Below, one piece after another: positions 36,914 to 48,346 of a DNA stretch of 64,000 nucleotides; within the stretch, counting starts at the first letter, position 1, and every line of letters begins with the position of its first letter. The notes under the pieces are model-generated. The model worked only from the letters and a program-made list of their open reading frames with translations. It did no database searches and was not told where the DNA came from. This stretch comes from Dendrolimus kikuchii (lineage: Eukaryota; Arthropoda; Insecta; Lepidoptera; Lasiocampidae): positions 10,860,001 through 10,924,000 of the forward strand of contig CM034411.1 of NCBI GenBank assembly GCA_019925095.2, in the 5' to 3' direction. A program made the translations under genes and the position numbers.

Positions 36914-36959
36914 GTCTTCCGTGATCACGGCCACTGAAAAGTGGCCGAAACGTCGGAAA
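36914..36959 (+). ncRNA. hammerhead-ribozyme-like fold, right arm
   Basis: Order of parts: stem I strand UUCC (36917-36920), core GUGAUCA (36921-36927), one extra C, stem II of seven pairs closed by a GAAA loop (36929-36946), then GAAACGUC (36947-36954) with the two-pair stem III, then GGAA closing stem I. Penelope-like elements are known to carry hammerheads with this GAAACGUC arrangement. The canonical core is CUGAUGA; here C3 is G and G8 is C. Confidence 0.5.
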
Positions 36960-37083
36960 AACCAAAATCAAATAAAATTACCGCGCTTAAAACCGTTAAA
37001 ACGTAGTTTTATTATTCAGATACATTTTTAAAATATATATTACATTTTTAGGATGAATATATACATACATACTTAAGACATAT

Positions 37084-37748
37084 TGTTACGAGTTTCCCTT
37101 AAGAGAGAAGCAGCGCATTTGTAGCAACTTTGCTGTTGCAAATGTCCATAGGCGATGGTAATCGCTTTCCATCAAGTGGGCCGTCTGCCTATCTGCTGAT
37201 CTCCTGCAATAAAAATAAAAAAAGTTAGCGGAACTCGAATTAAAATGCCGTTAGAATTATTATAGACTTTATTAGAACTATACAAACACGTATAACACAG
37301 GTACAAATATAACTGAACACCACAAATCCAAACGTAATAATGCAGAAGGTCGTAATTCATTAAAACGCGCAAAGTCCGTCACTATTAGATTCCCGAATGT
37401 ACATACGTCACGCCCGTATCGTAGTTGTAGCTCAATTGGCCCCTCTATCAATCAGGCCGTCGTTTTATACTTCACAAATGCAAATGTGCCCGCCGGCAAC
37501 GTCGACACGATTTCCTAGAATTAGCTTGTAATTGTAATCCGCAAAACCTGGCTAATGATACTACTGAGCGAGTACAATAGCACAATAGGCTGTTCTCCAC
37601 AATAACTAGAAACGTAGGCTAATAAATAAATGAACAAAATAGATGATCATAAAAGAATTACAATTAGTTAAAATGCCGACAGATAATAAAATGTGCTTTT
37701 ACAGATCTGTACGTGGAATTTGTCTTTGTTGGGGCCTAAGTTGTAACA
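37084..37748 (-). mobile_element. solo LTR with nested family A retroposon
   Basis: TGTTACGAG...GTTGTAACA, flanked by ATAT on both sides (37080-37083, 37749-37752). About 125 bp near its left end is a retroposon. Confidence 0.85.
37098..37220 (+). mobile_element. family A retroposon, 5'-truncated, nested in an LTR
   Basis: Ends ctgatctcctgcaataaaaa with an A-rich tail. It splits the LTR between GAGTT and GTTAGCGG. Confidence 0.75.
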
Positions 37749-38309
37749 ATATATTTTACTGATAAATAATTGTGTGTTAAATAATTGTATATAGATAGTT
37801 TAGGCATAGTTTTTTAAGGTAAGGTATTGCTTGCTAAGTAGATTCTTAAACCTCAGTAATGTTTCAGCCTCTGTGACTGAAGAACGTACATATTTATTTC
37901 AAAATGGCATTACAGATTACTTATTGAAAGTCATGAGTCCACACACCGCTTCTAACGCAATTTTATTAATTGTTAAAGAGAGAGAGAGAGCGCCGCAAGA
38001 AACATCCAGAAACATATCTTTACTCGTGTGACTTTAGTAGTAATATATTTTTTCCAAACAATAAGATCAAATGCAAAATGCATGTGTCTTAATTCAAGTA
38101 AATGACAAAGAAAGAGTCTTAACATACATTAATATGTATACCGTGTACGATAAGTTTGCTGTTGACAGAAATACGCTGTAGGGTTAGGGTCGGCTAATAT
38201 CTTCTTTTAAGGTTATGTAGCTATTCTCACAAAAGCGCTGTAAATTCGTCGATCCGTCATAATTATTTTTTCTCAGAACCTACCATATAGTCTCGTATAG
38301 GCCCGATAC

Positions 38310-38400
38310 TGACAGCCTCTGTGGTTGAGCGTGCTAAGCTCTACCGACCGAAATCACTGGAACACCTCTGGGTTCTGGATTCGATTCCTGACATAGAGCT
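38310..38400 (+). mobile_element. possible tRNA-derived SINE head
   Basis: tggttgagcgtgctaag resembles a tRNA A box and ggattcgattcctg a B box, about 50 nt apart. No full cloverleaf, so not a tRNA gene. Confidence 0.4.
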
Positions 38401-38419
38401 ATTTTCTTCAGATTTCCTT

Positions 38420-38640
38420 TTAATTTATTTTTCTAATAATTTAAACAACATTCTCATGCAGATAAAGTTGGAAATATTTTGAAGTTTTTTGTTAATAGTT
38501 CAAATTTCAAGTTTTAAAGCTTAAATATATTAGATTTGAAATGTGACGTCACGAAATTTAGGACCCCTCCCGCCCCTTGACACAATGCCACCCTTCGTCG
38601 ACCTCCTCCTTCCTGGAAAATCGTCAAAAATGCCTCACCT
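38420..38640. repeat. interspersed repeat shared with 33330-33600
   Basis: taatttaaacaacat...gtgacgtcacgaaatttagg and the block of C-rich text after it recur, diverged, near 32740-32800 and 33500-33590. Confidence 0.45.
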
Positions 38641-38789
38641 AATTAATGAACGCCTTATTAATAGAATAACGACTTTATTATCCCATTATAATATTGTAGG
38701 TAGGATATTTTGCTCAATGAAAGCATTATTTTATTCTCATAAGTAAAACTACATTCAAATATTTTTTTAAAGTTGCTTGTCTCATTTAG

Positions 38790-39085
38790 GAATCAAACCG
38801 ATCTAGAATCCGATCTCAGCGCCACCTACCGGTTCTAATTGCGAATCTAAACTATCCGGGAACCCACTCAAACACAAAAATAAAATCACCAAAATCGCTC
38901 CAAGTGATTAGGAGGATTCTAGAACCCGATCTCAGCGCCACCTACCGGTTCCAACGGGTTAAAATGTATCCTATGTCCGTCTCCCGGTTCTAAGCTACCT
39001 CCCCACCAATTTTTAGCCCAATCGGTACAGCCGTTCTTGAGTTATAAATGGTGTAACTAACACGACTTTCTTTTATATATATAGA
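38790..39085 (-). mobile_element. Helitron fragment
   Basis: Same internal blocks as the castor intron 18 Helitron, and a right end ttatatatatagA^T, i.e. TCTATATATATAA in reverse. The CTAG end is not clear. Confidence 0.6.
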
Positions 39086-39147
39086 TTTTTATAATTTAGT
39101 ATCTTAAATTGAAGGAACACTACGCGAATTTTTTTACAATTTTAACA

Positions 39148-39552
39148 AAATAATAAGACTACGTTTTAACGGTTTTACGCGTTGATTTTGGTTATTCCGA
39201 CGTTTATTATTAGAGCTAGGCATGTTTGCTGAAGAGTTTCTTGCGCCGCTTCTCTTCTCTTCAAACCATAACATGTTGTGAAGCGGTAGTAAATAAGATT
39301 AGGCTTCCATAGAGTAAATAATAACCATAAACAAAATTAAAACTAAATAATTAAAATGAACAAGTTGGCGGTAGGCTAAATAATTACTTTAACAATACTC
39401 GTTGACACTTGACATCTTTGTCTTCCGTGATCACGGACACTGAAAAGTGGCCGAAACGTCGGAATAACCAAAATCAAATGAATTACCGCGCTTAAAACCG
39501 TTAAAACGTAGTTTTATTATGTATACAAGTCGCGAAAACTTAAGTAAATATT
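39148..39552 (+). mobile_element. Penelope-like element, internally deleted
   Basis: Flanked by AATTTTAACA on both sides (39138-39147, 39553-39562). Short inverted ends (ctacgttttaacggtttt and its complement) surround 3' sequence that contains the hammerhead-like fold at 39422-39464. Ends in gtatacaagtcgcgaaaac, the same tail as the 35.4-kb copy. Confidence 0.75.
39422..39464 (+). ncRNA. hammerhead-ribozyme-like fold
   Basis: Core GUGAUCA at 39427-39433, GAAACGUC at 39453-39460, stem II with one mismatch. Confidence 0.45.
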
Positions 39553-39697
39553 AATTTTAACAGAAATTTAACAAACCTTGAATCTATTAGTAGATCTTCA
39601 GTATCCCAAATTACCACTATACGCTTCATCAATTTTCAGTAATCTTTTCATACATGCTTATATAAACTGCTTTAAATAAACGATGACACGGTAATTT

Positions 39698-40036
39698 CAT
39701 ACATACATAACTTCACGTCAGTTCCCTTGCGGGGTAGGCACGAACAACAGAGCGCCATTTAGGCTTATTCTTACACACCTCACTTGCTTCTTTGACATTC
39801 ATAACTCTTGTCATGCACGCTCGTCTGTTCTTAAGGCTCCTGATATCACCTTCTGCTAGTACACGATCAATTTGATCATGGAAGGTGTGTCGTGGCCTTC
39901 CACGACTTCTGCATTCATCCACTTTTGCATTGTATATCTGTTTAGTCATTCTTTCATCACGTATTCTTTCCACATGCCCGAACCACCGGAGCATTCCTTT
40001 CCTTACCTTCACCCCGACACTCTTTTTCAGACCAAC
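39698..40036 (-). mobile_element. RTE-type LINE 3' end (copy 4)
   Basis: Reverse-strand open frame of 99 codons (GMLRWFGHVERI...AYPARELT) and a TATG tail. The intact frame suggests a young insertion. An inverted partner begins about 485 bp to the right. Confidence 0.85.
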
Positions 40037-40103
40037 GGTAATTTCATTTTAAGAAAAACCGTCTTCATAATAAAAAGCAAGAAAGAAATATTTTCAACAG
40101 CAA

Positions 40104-40163
40104 CTTGAAGTTGGTCCGTTTTGCAATTTTGTTATTTTTTACGTACTTGGCACCAACTTCAAG
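40104..40163. repeat. inverted repeat CTTGAAGTTGGT
   Basis: Perfect 12-bp arms 40104-40115 and 40152-40163, 36-nt loop; likely ends of a tiny element. Confidence 0.5.
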
Positions 40164-40520
40164 ATGTAGCAAAAATATTTATCTTTCGATTTTTAAGTTG
40201 AAGTCGGTTATTTTTATGTTAAAAACAAATCTAGTTTCTGCTTTTTAGTTGCATAAATACTTGAATAGGTTTAGAAATAATATATTAAGCGCCTGTACAA
40301 ATAGTGCTACTGACATGCGTAGACACGTTTCCCTTCGAAAAGTGTCGGCACTCGGCGCTCTTCAACAAGGATTGCTCTGGATTTCCCTGGTGTCTGCGAT
40401 AAACAGAACTTTTTCAATCATCACAACCTCATTTCATTACTTCATAATATTAATATAAATCACACATGTCACTCGCCTTACATACGTCTAACATAAATAT
40501 TACTCATAAATAATATAAGG

Positions 40521-40837
40521 GTAAGGAAAGGAATGCTCCGGTGGTTCGGGCATGTGGAAAAAATGCATGATGAAATAATGACTAAACAGATATACAATGC
40601 AAAAGTGGATGGATGCAGAAGTCGTGGAAGGCCACGACACACCTTCCATGATCAAATTGATCGTGTACTAGCAGAAGGCGATGTCAGGAGCCTTAAGAAC
40701 AGACGAGCTTGCATGACAAGAGTTATGAATGTCAGAGGCAAGTGAGGTGTGTAAGAATAAGCCTAAATGGCACTCTGTTGTTCGTGCCTACCCCGCAAGG
40801 GAACTGGCGTGAAGTTATGTATGTATGTGTATGTATA
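40521..40837 (+). mobile_element. RTE-type LINE 3' end (copy 5)
   Basis: Same C-terminal block, frame broken near VRGK, TATG tail at 40817-40837. Confidence 0.85.
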
Positions 40838-41003
40838 AATAATATATATAAATTATAAACATAAAAAGCTGTAAAACACAAAATATACCTCTGAAATCGA
40901 CACAGCCTTTTAAATTTACTGTATTACAGGTGTTTACCTGGGATCCACTCATCAGATCCTGACTTGATGACAATTGGACCACCTCAGCAGTATAATCTGT
41001 CTT

Positions 41004-41298
41004 ATCCGTGCAGGAACGGAGAAAGAATACAATTTCTTGCGGCCGGGCGGCCTGTCGTAAGAGGCGACAAAACAACCCACTGCCAGGTGGTAGGGCATGG
41101 CTATCACCCCTGGTCTAAAGTATGCCGCCATAACAACCTTGAGTAGTGTTCCGGCATTAGTGACCAGGTTCCAGTCGCCCTTGCAGAGAGCAGCGCATTT
41201 GTAGCAGCGTTGGTGTTGTAAATGTCCATAGGCGATGGTAACCGCTTTTCATCCAGCCATCTACCCGTCTGCTGAATTCCTGTAATAAAAAAAAAAAT
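41004..41298 (+). mobile_element. family A retroposon, near full length
   Basis: Starts ccgtgcaggaacggagaaag and ends attcctgtaataaaaaaaa. This copy gives the sense orientation of the family. Confidence 0.8.
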
Positions 41299-41689
41299 TG
41301 AAAATTTGAAATCGCGTAATTACCATACAAAAGAACATACAGACGAATTAAGAATCTCCTGCTTTTGAATGTCGCTTAAAAAACAGCTGTAACATAGACA
41401 AACTAACGGTCATGATGGCTATAGGCATTCTAGTTTATATAATGAAATGTATAGACCAACACCTATAGGACAAGTAAGTATGCTATACATATTCCGCGTC
41501 TAAAATGTGGTATGCCACTAAAATAGCTCACGCACATTCTATAGGGAACGATATTATAAAGCTCGTAGGTATATAGGTTGCACTATTTGCCCAAAACGTA
41601 ACATTCCGGATGGAGGCGGTTCTACATAGTGTCGACATAACACTATTTTTACCACTTTATATGAACTAGGAATATTTTTATTTATTTAT

Positions 41690-41945
41690 TCAGCAGACAA
41701 GCAGACGGACCTGATGCAAAGCGGTTACCATCGCCTATAGACATTTGTAATACCGCTAACGCTCTCTAAAGGGAGACTGGAACATGGCCACTGATGCCGG
41801 AGCACTACTCAAGGTTGTTATGGCGGCATACTCTAGACTAGGGGTAGTAGCCATCCAGACGGGTAAATACCCTACCACCTTGGCTGTGGGTTGTTTTGTA
41901 GCCTATTACGAAAAGCCGCCCGGCCGCAGGAAATTGTATTATTTC
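41690..41945 (-). mobile_element. family A retroposon
   Basis: Reverse orientation with an internal deletion near 41755; runs into unrelated sequence before the usual ctccgttcctgcacg end. Confidence 0.7.
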
Positions 41946-42079
41946 TCCTTTCACTGCGTTGCATTGTATCACTTCAAATCAGGTTGGCTTCGACTCATCT
42001 CTAAGTTTTATTGGGCAATTGTCTAGACTATATGGACTTAGTTTCTTTGCTATTATTATATGTAATTATGTTATATGTA

Positions 42080-42164
42080 TAAAACTGAATGAAATTTGTA
42101 TGTCAGTAAAATAAAACTACTCCAAAGAACTTGACACGCGGTGTGACCGCGGTTCAATCTCTAG
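42080..42164 (+). mobile_element. Helitron 3' end
   Basis: Hairpin CGCGGT-GTG-ACCGCG then CTAG at 42161-42164 with T next, as at 6775. The 5' part is not recognisable. Confidence 0.6.
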
Positions 42165-43780
42165 TTACTTAAAAGTTAAAACATATTCTTTAAATTATTA
42201 ATAGACCTGTATGTATGTACATATATGATCTGCAATACTTGTAGCTCTTCATAGACTCAATTATAATAACAGTGAAATATAAACACGAAAGATTTTTACG
42301 ATTGACAATTCCCAAGTAAAAACGTAACCTTAAAAGGAAATCATTCCAAAGTAGTGAAGAAATTTATTAAAACTTTTTATTTTGAGTACTAACATTTAAA
42401 TTTAATGTTCAACGGTATAGTTTTTTTTTATTATTGTATTTACGTGTCATTAAAATGAAATTGTTCATATAAATTACATATAATATATAAACGATATCTG
42501 TGATTGGCTGTGCTAAGAGTGCCTACCTAACTCACTACAATGCAGAGGTACATGGTTCTATCCTTGATGTAATAAATTTTGTAAGCAATCTTTTTGTTAT
42601 CTTTTTATTATATGGGTCTGGGTGCCAGATATCGACCGCAGAGATGTCTATTATATATTACCCATAACACAAGCGCAGCTTATAGTGATGGCATATTTTA
42701 CTGATCACCGGTTACATAACGGGGATATAAAATATAATACTTTTCACTCTAGTTACAGTAATAGGAAAAGACCGTTAAATTTCACCAGATCGTTATTTTA
42801 CTTGAGACAAACCGTTCAAGCGCCATATAGTAGAAAATAGCTAAAGTAAATAGTCAAAACGATAAACGAGCGAGCTTATTTGAGTAAAGTTTAATCTTAT
42901 AACTATATATCTTCTTATTTATAACGCCGCGAATTAACGTTGCAATGTAATATTTCATTTCACAGTTCCAATAATCACCTGCAGTTCTAGTCGTCACCGT
43001 TACACGTCACGTCAGTACTATTATTTTATTGTCCCTTCTAAAATATCGTTTGGACCGGTGAAATAGCTAAAATAAAAATAGATAAAATAAAATAACTTCA
43101 CGGCAGTGATCGATATATTAAAGTAACTATAATTTCCATCACTCAAAATTTGATTAGCATGGGTACATACAATATGTTAGTATGTTTCCCATTACGTGAG
43201 ACAGTTGAGTGAAATCTACAGGAACGAAATAGCTAACATACGAGTTTTTAGTATACAGTTATCTCTACTTTCGACACAATACTAACAAGTGGAAAACGCA
43301 TTCTCACTCCCCCATACCACTTAGACGGATCGATTGCGCGCACGCGTATAACCACCACAAGTATTGAATGAGCCCATTCATGGAGCAACTGGTGCCTTCA
43401 GAATGAATCGAATATATATAACTTACTATAACATATGACGTATATTTTTAACATATACGTTACATCGTAGGCGGCGGCCATGATGACTTTCCGAATATGA
43501 AATACGTTTTGATCAATGCCAGAAATATATCTGATTGCGACCACTGTGTCAAACTAACACAGGTGAACGTGCCCCAATCAATAGAATTATGAAATCTTAC
43601 GATGTATCCTTTATAGATGCAGACATATTTTTCTTAACCCCTTCTTTGTACAAAAAGAAACTAGAAGAGTTGTCGACAAATGTGTAGATCATCTATATTA
43701 GCCAGTTAGGTGGTGGATGAATTAAACTGGACGATCAGGTTGTTGGTACATTTTGTAAAGATAAATTCTTAATTCTCTTT
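42165..43780. other. AT-rich noncoding stretch
   Basis: A weak tRNA-like A-box segment lies near 42500-42565. Nothing else is supported. Confidence 0.4.
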
Positions 43781-43789
43781 GAGTTTGTT

Positions 43790-43970
43790 ACAATTACCAC
43801 GTGATAACAACGGTGAAGAAAAACATCGTGGTGACACCTGCACATCGAGATGACGGATGGTTCGAACCTGTCAGCCGCATTGGAGAAGCGTGGCGGGTAT
43901 ACTGTCCGTTCGTACCCCAAGTCGTTGGACGCCCAAGCCCAGCAGAGGGACGTTTATGGGCTGTTATTAT
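43790..43970 (+). repeat. family C repeat
   Basis: acaattaccacgtg...cacatcgagatgac...gcgggtatactgtccgttc. Shared with 51365-51520 (+) and 57240-57430 (-). Confidence 0.55.
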
Positions 43971-44014
43971 TATATATGCATATTTTTATACAGCCACTCT
44001 GTTAAATCGTTTTT

Positions 44015-44214
44015 TTTTATTGCAGGAGTTCAGCAGACAGGCAGACGGCCCATTTGATGGAAAGTGGTTACCATCGCCTATGGACATTTGCAACACCAAA
44101 GGTGCTACAAATGCGCTGCTGCTCTCTTAAGGGAGACTGGAACCTGGTCACTAATGCCGGAACACAACTCAAGGTTGTTATGGCGACATACTTTAGACCA
44201 GGGGTGGCAAATCG
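44015..44214 (-). mobile_element. family A retroposon, 5'-truncated
   Basis: Begins with the polyA end in reverse (tttttttattgcaggag) and stops after accaggggtggc. Confidence 0.75.
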
Positions 44215-44304
44215 TGATATAGTATTGTAATAACAAAATATTAACAAATTTTAACATGACTTTATAATTATAATTTACTTTTCACAAAATTTTTATTTAT
44301 CTAA

Positions 44305-44640
44305 GATATGCTCGCGACTTCGTAAAAGTTTGACTTGAAATTCCGAGAAGATTCCCACGAGATTCCCAGGTTAAAAAAGATCAAACTTTTTTTACATTAA
44401 ATTTGCTATCGATCAGTGAAAAAATCGATATTTCAAAATAAATTCCCGAGGGATTCACAGGATAAAAGTAGCGTAGACTTTAAGTGTAAGAATAAGCCTG
44501 AATGGCGCTCTGGTGTTCGTGCCTACCCCGCAAGGGAGCTGGCGTGAAGTTATGTATGTATGTAATTAGCTGACGATCAGTGAAACCCGCACTAAAATCA
44601 CCCCAGTAATTTTTACGTGAATCCCGAACAATCAGACAAA
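44305..44640 (-). mobile_element. Helitron remnant split by a LINE fragment
   Basis: gatatgctcgcgacttcg...gataaaagtagcg matches the castor intron 18 remnant. After the LINE piece (44484-44564) it resumes ttagctgacgatcagtg, collinear with 20822. Confidence 0.6.
44484..44564 (+). mobile_element. RTE-type LINE 3' end (copy 6)
   Basis: Only the last 60 bp and the TATG tail, nested in the Helitron remnant. Confidence 0.75.
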
Positions 44641-44778
44641 ACTACAAACAGACAATAATTAAAAAAAAAATGCATCGTGTTCGCCATCCTTTATATAATC
44701 TATTGCAGTTAGGTTTTTTTTTAAGTAGGTTCAATATACAGATACGGCACGTTTAGAGATTTTTAATATTATAGATTA

Positions 44779-45278
44779 ATAGTACATTATGGTACTAGTG
44801 TGTAACATTGGTGATTACCGCCGAGGCGCCATTGAGACTCGAGCCGTAGGCGAGGGTCTTAAGAGAGCCGAGGACGGTAATCATCAATACACACGTGTAT
44901 CATACGACGTTTTTCAACACACTTGTGAATAATATAACAACAAAAACTCATTTTATTTAGTAGATAATTTTTTTTATATATGAGTGAAAGTTTTATTTGT
45001 TAAACACGTACGAGTTAAAATTATCTATTTAAATAAGAAGTTGCATGAAATGAGCGAGCAATAGGAAAATTAATTTATTTGTTCTATAGAACACGATCTT
45101 TTTTTTTTGAATAAAAACTTTTTTAAGAACAAAGCAACTCAACCAATAAAATAAAATAAAAACTATGACTCACTAGTGAGTTATAATGTTTTTTAGTCAC
45201 AGTTTGATTATGGGTGTCATTCTGTGCCTAATTGTGGTGACCATAGAGCCACTTTATGAGCAAGTGTGTTGAAAAATA
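44779..45278 (+). mobile_element. 500-bp inverted-repeat element, copy 1
   Basis: Terminal-type repeats tttttcaacacacttg (44910-44925) and its complement (45261-45276), plus a long imperfect hairpin to the left around gtgattaccgccgagg / ccgaggacggtaatcatc. A near-identical copy lies in reverse at 54584-55087. Confidence 0.65.
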
Positions 45279-45469
45279 AATTTAAGTTAAATCTTTACTA
45301 TCGTCAACGATAAAAAGTACTTGGCTGGTAGAATGCCACAGAAATTTACTTTCCTCGTATTCAAAACGAAAAGCAGTGTTAACTTCGAGTGAAATACACC
45401 TACAACTTGGCTTGTGTAATTATCTACTATTTCTTGATAGTGAAGAGGGGGGCAGAATTTAACAGAGAT

Positions 45470-45745
45470 TTTTTTTTATTAAATGGGATTGCGTTTGACC
45501 ACGATCACGTCCAATTCCGGACGATGATGCGGTCGAAGATCGAGCACACTTACCTAGATAAGAACCTATTCACACGAGACTTGAAGATACCCGGATTGTA
45601 CTTTCCGGGAAACACGGACTCTGGTAATGCATTCCACAATTCTGCCGTACGTGGAAGGAACGTGGAGGCGAAACGTTTAGTACGCACTGGTAGCGTTTCC
45701 ACCGTGAAACGATGGTGTAGACGAGATATACTTTGGCGCAACCAA
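45470..45745 (-). pseudogene. LINE C-terminal fragment
   Basis: Reverse strand: RFTVETLPVRTKRFAS, then PRTAELWNALPESVFPGKYN and FKSRVNRFL, the widespread C-terminal tail of Jockey/CR1-type elements. A shorter copy is at 50590-50705. Confidence 0.65.
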
Positions 45746-45780
45746 TATATATATATATATAAATATATATCTATTTAGTA

Positions 45781-46342
45781 TTTGTGAATGGAGCGTTAGG
45801 TAAACTTCTAGGCGCTAAGAACCTCAGCCAGAAGGCCCAGCTTGCCATACACAACGCAGTACTGGTACCTACGCTCACGTATGGAGGCGAGAGTCGGGTA
45901 TGGAAGAGAGAGCATGAAAGTAGAGTAAACGCGGTCGAGATGCGAGCACTGCGCAAAATCTGCGGAGTGACGCTCGCGGACCGCGTTCGTAATACCGAGG
46001 TCTGAAAGAGAGTGTCGTGGTGAAGGTAAGGAAAGGAATGCTCCGGTGCTTCGGGCATGTGGAAAGAATGCATGATGAAAGAATGACTAAACAGATATAC
46101 AATGCAAAAGTGGATGGATGCAGAAGTCGTGGAAGGCCACGATACACCTTCTATGATCAAATTGATCGTGTACTAGCAGAAGTTGATGTCAGGAGCCTTA
46201 AGAACAGACGAGCGTGCATGACAAGAACTATGAATGTCAAGGAAGCAAGTGAGGTGTGTAAGAATAAGCCTGAATGGCGCTCTGTTTTTCGTGCCTACCC
46301 CGCAAGGGAACTGGCGTGAAGTTATGTATGTATGTATGTATT
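45781..46342 (+). mobile_element. RTE-type LINE 3' end, longest copy (copy 7)
   Basis: Includes GALGKLLGAKNLSQKAQLAIHN... (thumb-side region), a frameshift near 46008, then the 100-codon terminal frame and a (GTAT)n tail. Confidence 0.85.
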
Positions 46343-46979
46343 TATTCCAAAGCCAAATAAATAAAATAATAGACCTTTGTTATCTCTTCGGAACTCTTCG
46401 TGGACCGTCACGCACTCACCTGATTTATTTCTCCTTACATTTTCAAGTTTGATTAAAATAGAATATTGATCCATGCTAATATTAGAAGTTCCTAGTAAAT
46501 TCATTTTCGAATAATGACTGTTCTTCCTTAAAGATTTACTCTGAGAATCAATTAGACCGACCTAGAAGTTTCCCAGAACAACTTGCGGTCTCCTCTGCCG
46601 CCTTTCGTAGCTATTTGATATAATATATTAATAACACCTACATACTACATATATCGCCTCCTACTCCATTTTTATGTCCTCTTTGCCACAATTCTGTTTA
46701 TTCTTTGAAAAAGAATAAATATATATAATAAAGTGTATAGTAACAATATTTTAGTTTTGGGTATAAAAGTACCTATATACAAAAGACTTCCTCTCTTACT
46801 TAAAAATGTAAAAACTATGACAAAATTTAAAGGTAAATCAAAGATATTTTTGATGAATGATGATGAAGAAGACGTATTATTCAATTATCGACTATTTAAA
46901 TGACACATTTTGACACTAGACAATATATGTAGATTTTAGTAATCATTGACAATTGTATAACAATTAAATAATATATATT

Positions 46980-47292
46980 TTTTTTTATTGCAGGAGATCA
47001 GCAGACAGGCAGACGGCCCACTTGATGGAAAGCGGTTACCATCGCCTATGGACATTTGCAATACCAAAGGTGCTACAAATGCGCTGCTGCTCTCATAAGG
47101 GAAACTGGAACCTGGTCACTAATGCCGGAACACAACTCAAGGTTGTTATGGCGACATACTTTAGACCAGGGGTGGTAGCCATCCAGTCGGGCAAATGCCC
47201 TACCGCCTGGCTGTGGGTTGTTAAGTCGCCTCTTACGACAGACCGCCAGGCCGCAGGAAATTGTATTCTTTCTCCGTTCCTCCACGGAGTGA
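46980..47292 (-). mobile_element. family A retroposon, near full length
   Basis: ttttttttattgcaggagat to ctccgttcctccacgg in reverse; all family blocks present. Confidence 0.8.
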
Positions 47293-47644
47293 AATAATAG
47301 TACTAATATATTAATGTTAAATGTTAATTTACAATACCATGCTATAGCAATATAGCACACCCCTAAAAGGGTTAATGTCTAATCATATCTATGTACATTA
47401 AGCATTGAATAACTTAATTGAATTGAATTAAAAGAATAACCTATATATTAATACGTGAAGCAAAAGCTTTGTACCCTTTTTTATCAAAAATTGCGCGGAC
47501 GGAGGAGTATGAAATTTCGCACACTTATAGTTTATATATAGAAGAAGCGACGCATGTTAATATATTTTTTAAATTATGCATAAAAAAACATTACACACTA
47601 CCATGTATTTGCCACATACACGCATATATACTCTTTTGTTTATT

Positions 47645-47798
47645 GTCAGGAGCCTTAAGAACAGAGGAGCGTGCATGACAAGAGTTATGAATGTCAAAGA
47701 AGCAAGTGAGGTGTGTAAGAATAAGCCTAAATGACGCTCTGTTGTTCGTGCCTACCCCGCAAGGGAACTGGCGTGAAGTTATGTATGCATGTATGTTT
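47645..47798 (+). mobile_element. RTE-type LINE 3' end (copy 8)
   Basis: Begins gtcaggagccttaag; short TATG tail. Confidence 0.8.
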
Positions 47799-47799
47799 A

Positions 47800-48346
47800 T
47801 TGTTCAAATTAACAGTACTATAAAACTCACTTAACTTGTAAGTATTTAAATTACAATTTGTAAAAAAAGTAATTAGTAATAATTATAACAGACAAAGTAT
47901 GATAATTTAACATTAATCGTTGAAATAGTTGACTTGTGTTGAGTCTGTTGAGTTCTAAATTAATTATTTCAGGTACCGAACCTAAGTACATAAAATTTAA
48001 TTAAGTTTTCCTTAAGAACAATGTCCCTGAAGGGCTGTGGGCTAGTCAAATTAATTTACATCGTTAACAGTTGTACTGAGCAACGGGTGTTTTTAAAGTG
48101 AAAATAGATTGCGGCTGTATTGCTGCGCAGTTAATTTGGTTGGAGCTGAAATTATTTTTTCCAAACGATGTCATTTATCGTCAAGTTACTTGAAATGATA
48201 AATTGTTTTTTCCTAAAAGATTTTCTGTGATAAATAATGACGACGTTTCACGCATATAAATTGCGGTAGCTTTAAAATTTTGTACCCATAATAAATGTCA
48301 ACTTGTACTTTCGTAGCCAATAATCATGTTGGACTCCTTTTAATAT
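47800..48346. other. AT-rich noncoding stretch
   Basis: Nothing supported. Confidence 0.5.

Larger units (their letters stand above)
35407..37013 (+). mobile_element. Penelope-like element with 599-bp inverted arms
   Basis: Bounded by a 12-bp direct repeat ATTCAGATACAT (35395-35406 and 37014-37025), the size expected for Penelope-like elements. Left arm 35439-36037 is the reverse complement of right arm 36417-37015 with no net length change and few differences; the 379-bp centre is single copy. The left end has an extra tail, reading in reverse gtatacaagtcgcgaaaac. Both arms carry the hammerhead-like fold. Confidence 0.85.

Noticed and set aside
38310..38400. tRNA gene
   Set aside because: A and B boxes are degenerate and stems do not pair; at most a SINE head.
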